Source: Dysgonamonadaceae bacterium (GTDB lineage: Bacteria > Bacteroidota > Bacteroidia > Bacteroidales > Azobacteroidaceae). Taken from it: 14,214 nucleotides of DNA. Positions 1 to 6,206 of this stretch are shown piece after piece. Each line of letters begins with the position of its first letter. Position 1 is the stretch's first letter. The stretch covers positions 1 to 14,214 of the forward strand of contig JAIRRK010000120.1 of the NCBI GenBank assembly GCA_031256015.1, read 5' to 3'. Below the pieces are notes generated by a model. It was not told the origin of the DNA and did no database searches. It saw only the letters and a program-made list of their open reading frames with translations. Made by a program: the position numbers and the translations under genes.

Positions 1-1
1 G

Positions 2-1003
2 GACCCGAAGGATGGCGCGTTATTGGATTTGAACAGTACGGCGAAAGGCGTATTGCTGTTGTCCAATGTATCGCTGACCGATTTGGAAAAGATACCCGGC
101 GGTGTTTTCGTAGGCATTACAAATGAGCAGGACAATAATACCGAGCTTATAGGGGCGATGGTTTACAATACGAACATAAAGACCGGCCGCGGCCTTTACG
201 TATGGACCGGCGCGCAGTGGACAAGATTTAAGATTGACGGTAACTTCGACCCCTTCGTTCCGGGAGAAGTGGGTGAGCTGAAAGACCCCAGAGACGGAGA
301 AACCTACTATACAGGTAATTTCGGTCCTGCGGGTATATGGATGTTGGAGAACCTGCGTTACGTACCGAAAGCGGAAGAGGGTTATGAACACAACGGGACG
401 TCGAATTCTACCGATATTGAGGATAAGTATTATGCGTATCCGGGAGCTACCGGGTCATACAATACAGGGACAGCTGAAACCGGTTGGGACAAGTCGTGGG
501 GCGTATTGTATAATTGGCCGGGGGCGACGAACGGCAGGAACACTTCGGACAACGAAGGCGACAAGGACTATATCACCGATAAACATCCAAGGATACAGGG
601 CATTTGCCCGGATGATTGGCATCTTCCGAGCGATATGGAGGGGAGTGATTTAGAGGAGGTGATTGCCAATGATGCGGGGGTTCTTTATTCGACGGCGGGA
701 GCAGCTGATTGGGATGACGAGTGGCGAACTGTCGACAATGGTTATCGAGGCACTCACGGGAAGAAGATGAAAACCAACGGTACAAGCAAGCCTGCCGATG
801 AAGGCGGGTTTGCCGCGCTGCTCGTGGGACGCGTGCTCAATAGTAACAGATCCAGCTGGGGGAGCACGTACTTCTGGGCGAGTAGTTCCGGCACCACTGC
901 ACAAGCGTGGTACCGGGACTTGACCTCCTCCAATGAGGGGGTGTACCGGTACAGACTCGGCTACAAGTCGGGCCTGCATAGCGTGCGGTGCAAGAAAGAC
1001 TAA
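2..1003 (+). CDS. FISUMP-domain protein, 3' part (5' end outside window)
   Basis: The reading frame is already open at base 2, so the gene starts upstream and about 333 C-terminal residues are visible. The C-terminal two thirds match the Fibrobacter succinogenes major paralogous (FISUMP) domain. Visible hallmarks are WMLENLRY, LYNWPGAT, a GICPDDWHLPSD block, a GGFAALL stretch, a YFWASSS segment and the terminal SVRCKKD. Known family members are mostly secreted or surface proteins of Bacteroidota and Fibrobacteres with a C-type-lectin-like (formylglycine-generating-enzyme-like) fold and no assigned enzymatic role. The residues before the domain (IGAMVYNTN, GLYVWTGAQW) resemble the connector often placed ahead of such domains. 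A signal peptide cannot be checked because the N-terminus is missing. By eye the gene is clearly richer in G+C than everything downstream, and many codons end in C or G. Family assignment is confident; ligand and role are unknown. Confidence 0.85.
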   Translation, partial: DPKDGALLDLNSTAKGVLLLSNVSLTDLEKIPGGVFVGITNEQDNNTELIGAMVYNTNIKTGRGLYVWTGAQWTRFKIDGNFDPFVPGEVGELKDPRDGETYYTGNFGPAGIWMLENLRYVPKAEEGYEHNGTSNSTDIEDKYYAYPGATGSYNTGTAETGWDKSWGVLYNWPGATNGRNTSDNEGDKDYITDKHPRIQGICPDDWHLPSDMEGSDLEEVIANDAGVLYSTAGAADWDDEWRTVDNGYRGTHGKKMKTNGTSKPADEGGFAALLVGRVLNSNRSSWGSTYFWASSSGTTAQAWYRDLTSSNEGVYRYRLGYKSGLHSVRCKKD

Positions 1004-1013
1004 GCGGGTAAAC

Positions 1014-1040
1014 TAAGAACTAAGAGTTAAGAACTAAGAG
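1014..1040. repeat. Short tandem direct repeat, TAAGAACTAAGAG x2
   Basis: The 13-base unit TAAGAACTAAGAG occurs at 1014-1026 and again, identical, at 1028-1040, separated by one T. Each unit is itself a degenerate double of TAAGA. It lies just after the stop of the FISUMP gene. An imperfect 7-bp hairpin follows directly (1038-1044 with 1053-1059, including one G-T pair). No function is evident. Confidence 0.7.
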
Positions 1041-1086
1041 GTGCGGGCAACTGCATCTCTTTGTCGTGTACTTGGATATTAAACTA

Positions 1087-1121
1087 AAAAACTCCGGAAG
1101 CGCGAACTTCTCGGAGTTTTT
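1087..1121. terminator. Bidirectional rho-independent terminator
   Basis: ACTCCG-GAAG (1091-1100) pairs with CTTC-T-CGGAGT (1107-1117), leaving one bulged T and a 6-base loop. The A-run at 1087-1090 continues the pairing with the T-run at 1118-1121. On the plus strand the stem is followed by T-rich sequence and can end the FISUMP transcript. On the minus strand it comes right after the 3' end of tRNA-Cys and is also followed by a T-run. It sits between two converging transcripts, so a shared terminator is the natural reading. Confidence 0.8.
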
Positions 1122-1125
1122 ATTG

Positions 1126-1196
1126 AGGTACCTTCCGGATTCGAACCGGAGTCTACGGTTTTGCAGACCGGTGCCTAACCACTCGGCCAAGGTACC
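1126..1196 (-). tRNA. tRNA-Cys (anticodon GCA)
   Basis: Read on the minus strand, the sequence folds as a cloverleaf. The acceptor stem is GGTACCT with AGGTACC. The D arm contains AGTGGTTA. The anticodon loop is CTGCAAA with GCA at plus-strand 1162-1164. The T arm is TCCGG-TTCGAAT-CCGGA, and the discriminator base is U. GCA reads the Cys codons UGC and UGU. The encoded 3' end is followed by CAA rather than CCA, so CCA must be added after transcription. The outermost anticodon-stem pair (C27-U43) is mismatched in my fold; the other four pairs are good. The terminator at 1087-1121 follows directly. Confidence 0.95.
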
Positions 1197-1213
1197 TTAA
1201 TTCATTCGGAGTG

Positions 1214-1245
1214 CAAAGTAAATGTTTTTCCTTCACTTTACCAAA
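1214..1245 (-). promoter_or_regulatory. Probable promoter of tRNA-Cys
   Basis: On the minus strand, TTTG (complement of 1242-1245) is followed after 20 bases by TTACTTTG (complement of 1214-1221). This is one base away from the Bacteroidota TAnnTTTG -7 box at the preferred spacing. Transcription would start roughly at 1207, about 10 bases before the mature tRNA 5' end. Assigned by match to consensus only. Confidence 0.5.
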
Positions 1246-1322
1246 TAAAAAATAGTTTTTTAATCGGCGGCAGATTCAACTGATCTATACGACTCAGGTT
1301 AATTTTTCTGTTCATGCTGCCT

Positions 1323-1357
1323 TCTTCTGTTATGGCTGCCACAACCACAACAGAAGA
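1323..1357. other. 9-bp perfect inverted repeat, possible 3' hairpin
   Basis: TCTTCTGTT (1323-1331) and AACAGAAGA (1349-1357) are exact reverse complements around a 17-base loop. The element starts about 15 bases beyond the stop codon of the minus-strand gene at 1372-1839. Neither strand has a T-run after it, so it is not a classical intrinsic terminator. It may be a 3'-end stabilising hairpin or part of a weak terminator. The rest of 1246-1371 shows nothing I recognise. Confidence 0.4.
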
Positions 1358-1371
1358 TAATGTTTCATTCA

Positions 1372-1839
1372 TTAAAATCGGGCTGCTTCATAGTATTTAA
1401 AGAAGTAGTAAAATGCCACTTTATGCCACTTTGTTAAATCTTTATCTCCGTTGATGATAGAAGACAGGGTACATTTGTCGATGCCGGTATGGCTCGAAAC
1501 GGTTTTATTTTTCAAACCCAGTTTCATCATTCTGTCACTGATCCAGTTTGCATTAATGGCATCGATATCTTTGCGGTCGAAATCAACTGCCGAAACAGTC
1601 AGTTTCCAGTCATCCGGAATCTCTCCGCGAAACATTTCCCGAACTCGTTCGGATAAATCTTTTTTGTTCAGTTTTTTACCGTTAACGAGGTTTTTTTGTT
1701 CTGCACGAACAATCAGTCGTCCATTATCAAAAGAAACGACTTCTATCATGACATGAGCATTTCTTTTGTAAAGAGCGGCAAAAGTTTTTAACCTTTTCTT
1801 TTTTTCTGCGCTCAATGGTAATAAATCAATCTGTTTCAT
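1372..1839 (-). CDS. Small protein with possible C-terminal helix-turn-helix
   Basis: This encodes 155 residues of unassigned function. The N-terminus (about 1-28) is strongly basic, with a KKKRLK patch near residue 13. Residues 30-90 look beta-rich (MIEVVSF, RLIVRAEQK, WKLTVSAVDF). The C-terminal 55 residues resemble an XRE/Cro-like helix-turn-helix: an NKTVSSHTGI turn followed by DKCTLSSIING, which could be the recognition helix, then an aromatic FYYFFKYY segment. It could be a DNA-binding regulator, possibly of mobile-element origin, but this is inferred from sequence appearance only. The gene is downstream of the small gene at 1897-2232 on the same strand. A strong hairpin lies between them with no clear promoter after it, so expression may depend on read-through. 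The start is the only in-frame ATG near the 5' end. No signal peptide or membrane segment is seen. Confidence 0.65.
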   Translation of the reverse strand: MKQIDLLPLSAEKKKRLKTFAALYKRNAHVMIEVVSFDNGRLIVRAEQKNLVNGKKLNKKDLSERVREMFRGEIPDDWKLTVSAVDFDRKDIDAINANWISDRMMKLGLKNKTVSSHTGIDKCTLSSIINGDKDLTKWHKVAFYYFFKYYEAARF

Positions 1840-1849
1840 AATCGTAAAT

Positions 1850-1892
1850 TAAAAAAAATAAAAAAGAGGGGCGTGGCGGAATCCCGCCCCTC
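1850..1892 (-). terminator. Intrinsic terminator (possible attenuator) between two small genes
   Basis: On the minus strand, GAGGGGCG (complement of 1885-1892) pairs perfectly with CGCCCCTC (complement of 1866-1873) around an 11-base loop. It is followed by TTTTTTATTTTTTTT. It lies 4 bases past the TGA of the gene at 1897-2232 and about 11 bases before the ATG of the gene ending at 1372. This is the best intrinsic terminator in the window. Confidence 0.85.
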
Positions 1893-1896
1893 ATTC

Positions 1897-2232
1897 TCAC
1901 AGTTTTATGAGTCTCAAATTTGTGATGTCGAAAATCGCGATTTGTTTGTTTTTGTGTCCAAACTTTTTCGCTTCATCAAGGTTGGTGAAGATGCGAATCG
2001 AATCGAAATAAAAACTTCCGGATTCTTCATCAAACCAACCACCGACTTTCTTTTCGTGCATCAAAGCATGTTCAAGAACTCTTTTCAGGCCTTCATCACC
2101 GAAACTATCCTGAGTTTCGAGATAGGCTACTGAAATTCCGCCTGTGACCTTTTTAAGGGTTGTGAGGTCAACCGTGAACCCTAACGGATTCCTTTCTGCT
2201 ATCCTTTTGATAGCCTCGAAAAAATGTTCCAT
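1897..2232 (-). CDS. Small conserved-looking hypothetical protein
   Basis: This encodes 111 residues starting MEHFFEAIKRI and ending LRLIKL. I do not recognise a named family. The protein is mixed alpha/beta with an N-terminal amphipathic helix, the motif GGWFDEESG near residues 64-72, and a hydrophobic C-terminal strand (IAIFDITNL). There is no signal peptide or membrane segment, so it is probably cytoplasmic. The frame stays open upstream to 2355, but I chose the ATG at 2230-2232. A near-perfect promoter (2282-2312) falls inside the longer version and would start transcription near 2275. The extra N-terminal residues are also Lys/Gln/Asn-rich and look non-coding. It is followed at once by a strong terminator. 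Such small genes are common in accessory DNA of Bacteroidota; function is unknown. Confidence 0.7.
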   Translation of the reverse strand: MEHFFEAIKRIAERNPLGFTVDLTTLKKVTGGISVAYLETQDSFGDEGLKRVLEHALMHEKKVGGWFDEESGSFYFDSIRIFTNLDEAKKFGHKNKQIAIFDITNLRLIKL

Positions 2233-2281
2233 AAAAATTAAAGAACTTATGCGGACGTCACCCGCGTTGTTTATGACACCA

Positions 2282-2312
2282 CAAATGTACAGTGCCGTTT
2301 GTTGTTGACAAA
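2282..2312 (-). promoter_or_regulatory. Sigma-ABfr-type promoter of the small gene at 1897-2232
   Basis: On the minus strand, TTTG (complement of 2309-2312), a 19-base spacer and TACATTTG (complement of 2282-2289) match the Bacteroides housekeeping consensus at every defined position. The predicted start near 2275 leaves a leader of about 43 bases before the ATG at 2232. This decides the start codon of that gene. Confidence 0.75.
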
Positions 2313-2567
2313 CTTTTTTGCTCTTTAAACTATTTCGTTTAGATTTATTTAACAAAAAAACCGACTATTCATCACAACGAATAGATTGAAAAATAGCAAA
2401 TAGTAAATCTTTTGAATAAGAAGAAAATCGGCGCATTAAGGTTAAAAGATTTTTTGTCTTCAATTGATTTTTGTGCCGAATATTCTTGATACAAACATCA
2501 TCATAATTGCTAAAATGCTTTTTCAGGAATATATCGTCGTATTGATTGAAGTTACAGTCTGTTCAAC
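2313..2567. other. AT-rich intergenic region between divergent transcripts
   Basis: This stretch separates the minus-strand small genes from the plus-strand rfb operon. It is strongly A/T-rich and contains no convincing coding sequence on either strand. The only structure noticed is a 6-bp inverted repeat, CTATTC (2365-2370) and GAATAG (2379-2384) with an 8-base loop. That is within what such base composition gives by chance. Confidence 0.5.
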
Positions 2568-2599
2568 TTTTCTATTCTGATAATTTATTACTACTTTTG
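2568..2599 (+). promoter_or_regulatory. Promoter of the rfbCAB operon
   Basis: TACTTTTG at 2592-2599 matches the Bacteroidota -7 box TAnnTTTG exactly. TTTT at 2568-2571 stands 20 bases upstream in the place of the -33 TTTG. Initiation would fall near 2606, giving a short leader of about 13 bases before the rfbC ATG at 2619. There is no room for a riboswitch or attenuator. Confidence 0.6.
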
Positions 2600-2618
2600 T
2601 TCAATAATTATAAAAAAT

Positions 2619-3155
2619 ATGACGTTTGCCGAAACAAAATTATCCGGTTTATATATTATAGAGCCTAAAGTATGGAATGATTCGAGAGGTTATTTTATGG
2701 AAGCTTTCAAAAAGGCTGAATTGGAAAATCACATCGGAAGTGTTGATTTCATTCAAGAGAATGAATCTGTCTCAACGAAAAACGTGTTGAGAGGATTGCA
2801 TTATCAAGAAGGTGATGCTGCTCAGGCAAAATTAGTCCGTGTTATCAAAGGGAGAGTATGGGACGTTGCGGTCGACATCAGAAAAAATTCTCCTACTTAC
2901 GGACATTATGAATTGGTTGAATTATCGGAAGAGAATAAAAGACAGTTATTTATCCCGCGAGGTTTTGCTCACGGTTTTCTTGTATTGAGTGATTATGCTC
3001 TGTTTTTGTATAAAGTGGATAATGTTTATTTTCCGACAATGGAAAGAACAATCGACTGTTTTGATTCGGAAATAAATATTCCTTGGCCTATTAGTCCGGA
3101 TGAAGCCATTTTATCGGAAAAAGATAAAAACGGAAAAGCATTTAAAGATATTTGA
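2619..3155 (+). CDS. rfbC: dTDP-4-dehydrorhamnose 3,5-epimerase
   Basis: RfbC (RmlC) epimerises C3 and C5 of dTDP-4-keto-6-deoxy-D-glucose, the third step to dTDP-L-rhamnose in the cytoplasm. The 178-residue length is normal for this cupin-fold family. Visible signatures are DSRGYFMEAF (21-30), LRGLHYQ with the expected catalytic His61, the jelly-roll strand KLVRVIKGRVWDVAVD (71-86), SPTYG (91-95), PRGFAHGF (113-120), the aromatic segment LYKVDNVY (130-137) and LSEKD (165-169). The usual WNDP segment is replaced by CFDSEI (147-152), keeping the acidic residues but not the Trp-Asn pair. The start is supported by the promoter 13 bases upstream of the predicted leader. rfbA follows after only 3 bases, so the two are cotranscribed. 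Identity is confident. Confidence 0.95.
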   Translation: MTFAETKLSGLYIIEPKVWNDSRGYFMEAFKKAELENHIGSVDFIQENESVSTKNVLRGLHYQEGDAAQAKLVRVIKGRVWDVAVDIRKNSPTYGHYELVELSEENKRQLFIPRGFAHGFLVLSDYALFLYKVDNVYFPTMERTIDCFDSEINIPWPISPDEAILSEKDKNGKAFKDI

Positions 3156-3158
3156 TTT

Positions 3159-4031
<873 letters not shown>

Positions 4032-4042
4032 ATTTTACTCGG

Positions 4043-5161
4043 ATGACTTATTTAGTGACCGGAGGAGCCGGATTTATAGGAGCCAATTTCGTGAAGTATC
4101 TATTGAAAAAATACAATGATATTCGAATCGTCGTATTGGATGATTTAACTTACGCAGGAAATTTGGGAACAATCAAAAAAGATTTGGAAGATTCCCGAAT
4201 AATTTTCGTGAAAGGAAACATTAAAGATGCCGCTGTGGTGAATGAAATTTTTGAAAAGTATCCGGTGAATTATGTGATTAATTTTGCAGCCGAAAGTCAC
4301 GTCGACCGAAGTATCGAAAATCCGCAGATATTTTTGGAAACCAATATTCTGGGAACTCAAAATTTATTGGATATTGCCAAAAAACATTGGATAACCGGCA
4401 AAGATGAAAAAGGTTATCCCGCCTATAAAAAAGGAGTGAAATATTTACAAGTTTCAACTGATGAAGTTTACGGAAGTTTGGGAGAAACCGGATTTTTTAC
4501 GGAAGAAACACCTTTGGATCCGCGTAGTCCTTACAGCGCATCCAAAACCGGAGCCGACCTGATTGTGAAAGCTTATGGCGATACCTACAAAATGCCAATC
4601 AACATAACTCGTTGTTCCAATAACTACGGACCTTATCATTTTCCCGAAAAACTGATTCCACTGATTATCAAAAATATTTTGGAAGGAAAACAATTACCCG
4701 TTTACGGCGATGGAAGCAATGTTCGCGACTGGCTGTATGTGGAAGACCATTGCAAGGGAATCGATATGGTGGTTTGCGGAGGAAGAGACGGAGAAGTATA
4801 TAATATCGGAGGGCATAACGAGAAAAAAAATATTGAAATAGTGAGATTAACCCTTTCGACCATCAAAAATCTATTGGAAGAAAATCCCGAATACCGGAAA
4901 GCTTTGAAAAAAGAAGGTGAAGATATATCTTGGATTAATGAGAGCCTGATTACTTATGTCACCGATAGATTGGGACACGACCAACGTTATGCGATTGATC
5001 CGACAAAAATAACCGAAGAGCTGGGATGGTATCCGGAAACAAAATTTGAAGAGGGAATCGTGAAAACCATTCGTTGGTATCTGGAGAATCAAGATTGGGT
5101 GGAAGAAGTAACATCGGGCGATTATCAGAAATATTATCAACAAATGTATGGAAACCGATAA
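4043..5161 (+). CDS. rfbB: dTDP-glucose 4,6-dehydratase
   Basis: RfbB (RmlB) converts dTDP-glucose to dTDP-4-keto-6-deoxyglucose using tightly bound NAD+. It has 372 residues and belongs to the extended short-chain dehydrogenase family. The NAD-binding motif TGGAGFIGANF is at 6-16. The dehydratase triad STDEVYG (138-144) supplies Thr, Asp and Glu at 138-140. The catalytic YxxxK is Tyr164/Lys168 in PYSASKTG. Substrate-binding blocks CSNNYGP (191-197), DGSNVRDWLYVEDH (223-236) and DRLGHDQRYAID (308-319) are intact. A short Lys-rich insert (about 115-132) precedes the active-site strand and makes it slightly longer than enterobacterial homologues. The last 14 bases overlap the start of the next gene in another frame, which points to translational coupling. 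Its product feeds RfbC, encoded upstream. Identity is confident. Confidence 0.97.
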   Translation: MTYLVTGGAGFIGANFVKYLLKKYNDIRIVVLDDLTYAGNLGTIKKDLEDSRIIFVKGNIKDAAVVNEIFEKYPVNYVINFAAESHVDRSIENPQIFLETNILGTQNLLDIAKKHWITGKDEKGYPAYKKGVKYLQVSTDEVYGSLGETGFFTEETPLDPRSPYSASKTGADLIVKAYGDTYKMPINITRCSNNYGPYHFPEKLIPLIIKNILEGKQLPVYGDGSNVRDWLYVEDHCKGIDMVVCGGRDGEVYNIGGHNEKKNIEIVRLTLSTIKNLLEENPEYRKALKKEGEDISWINESLITYVTDRLGHDQRYAIDPTKITEELGWYPETKFEEGIVKTIRWYLENQDWVEEVTSGDYQKYYQQMYGNR

Positions 5162-6206
5162 AATCCGTTTTGCGGTAGTAGGTTGCGGACATATCGGTAA
5201 GCGTCATATTGAAATGATTCGACAAAATGCGGAATCGGAATTGGTTGCCGTCTGCGATATTTTGCCTGAAAACACCTTGCATATTCCCGGTTCAAAGATT
5301 CCTTTCGTTCGGGATTTGAATTGGTTGCTGCGAAATTACGATTTTGATGTATTAAATATCTGTACTCCCAACGGATTACATGCTTCGATGGCAATCGAGG
5401 CTTTGGAAACCGGGCATCATGTCGTGATTGAAAAACCCATGACTTTGAATACGACAGATGCAAAAAAAATCCTGTCCACAGCCGAAGAAACAAATAAAAA
5501 TGTTTTTTGCGTGATGCAAAATCGTTATTCTCCTCCGAGTATCTGGATAAAAAAGCTGGTTGATTCGAAAATATTGGGAAAATTGTTCTTAGTACAAATT
5601 AATTGCTTCTGGAATCGTGACGAACGTTATTATCAATCCGGAGGCTGGCACGGAACCGCCGATTTGGACGGAGGAACTTTATTTACTCAGTTTTCTCATT
5701 TTGTTGATTTGATGTATTGGCTTTTCGGCGATATTCGGAATATTCAAACTCGTTTGGCTGATTTTAATCATCACGATTTAACGGTGTTTGAGGATTCGGG
5801 ATTAATCTCTTTTGAGTTTGTAAACGGAGGCAGCGGACAATTCAATTATTCTACGGCGATTTACGATAAAAACTTCAAAAGTTCGATTACGATTATTGCG
5901 GAAAACGGAACGGTTAAGATTGGCGGACAATACATGAATGAAATAGAATATTGCCACATAAAAAACTACGATATGCCCGAATTACCGCCAACCAATCCGG
6001 GAAACGATTATGGAGCCTATAAGGGCTCTGCGCAAAATCATCATTATGTAATTGAAAACGTGGTGAATGTCCTTAAAACTCAAAAAGAAGAAATGATTAC
6101 AACCCACGCTTTTGAGGGTTATAAAGTGGTTGATATAATTGAACGGATATATAAATCGAATCATTCTTTCTCAAAACGAGTAAAGAAAAATTCCGTCGAC
6201 AACTAA
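5148..6206 (+). CDS. Gfo/Idh/MocA-family NAD(P)-dependent sugar oxidoreductase
   Basis: This 352-residue cytoplasmic enzyme has an N-terminal Rossmann domain (GCGHIG at 12-17, an acidic CD at 36-37 ending strand 2, CTPNGLHA at 72-79, VIEKPMTL at 93-100). The C-terminal alpha/beta domain carries DGGTLFTQFSHFVDLMYWLFG (174-194); His184 is the likely catalytic residue of the family's DxxxH pattern. The NRYSPP (125-130) and WNRDERYYQSGGWHGT (155-170) motifs are typical of members that oxidise nucleotide-activated amino or uronic sugars at C3 (WbpB/WlbA/GnnA-like). That substrate class is inference; no partner aminotransferase is present. The start overlaps the rfbB stop by 14 bases, and the next ATG would remove the NAD motif, so this start is well supported. 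It closes the rfb operon. Its last 36 bases overlap the convergent membrane gene. A role in making a modified dTDP- or UDP-sugar for surface polysaccharide is likely. Confidence 0.85.
   Translation: METDKIRFAVVGCGHIGKRHIEMIRQNAESELVAVCDILPENTLHIPGSKIPFVRDLNWLLRNYDFDVLNICTPNGLHASMAIEALETGHHVVIEKPMTLNTTDAKKILSTAEETNKNVFCVMQNRYSPPSIWIKKLVDSKILGKLFLVQINCFWNRDERYYQSGGWHGTADLDGGTLFTQFSHFVDLMYWLFGDIRNIQTRLADFNHHDLTVFEDSGLISFEFVNGGSGQFNYSTAIYDKNFKSSITIIAENGTVKIGGQYMNEIEYCHIKNYDMPELPPTNPGNDYGAYKGSAQNHHYVIENVVNVLKTQKEEMITTHAFEGYKVVDIIERIYKSNHSFSKRVKKNSVDN

Noticed and set aside
1451..1756. Plus-strand open frame of 101 codons opposite the 155-residue gene
   Set aside because: It is an antisense shadow. 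The minus-strand product has a plausible domain layout and a matching terminator context, while this one is a low-information Ser/Phe-rich translation.
2233..2355. N-terminal extension of the 111-residue gene up to 2355
   Set aside because: It would span a near-perfect promoter at 2282-2312, and its translation is a Lys/Ser/Gln-rich, non-family-like stretch.
2365..2384. Small inverted repeat CTATTC/GAATAG in the AT-rich spacer
   Set aside because: Six base pairs in very A/T-rich DNA is expected by chance, and nothing else supports a function.
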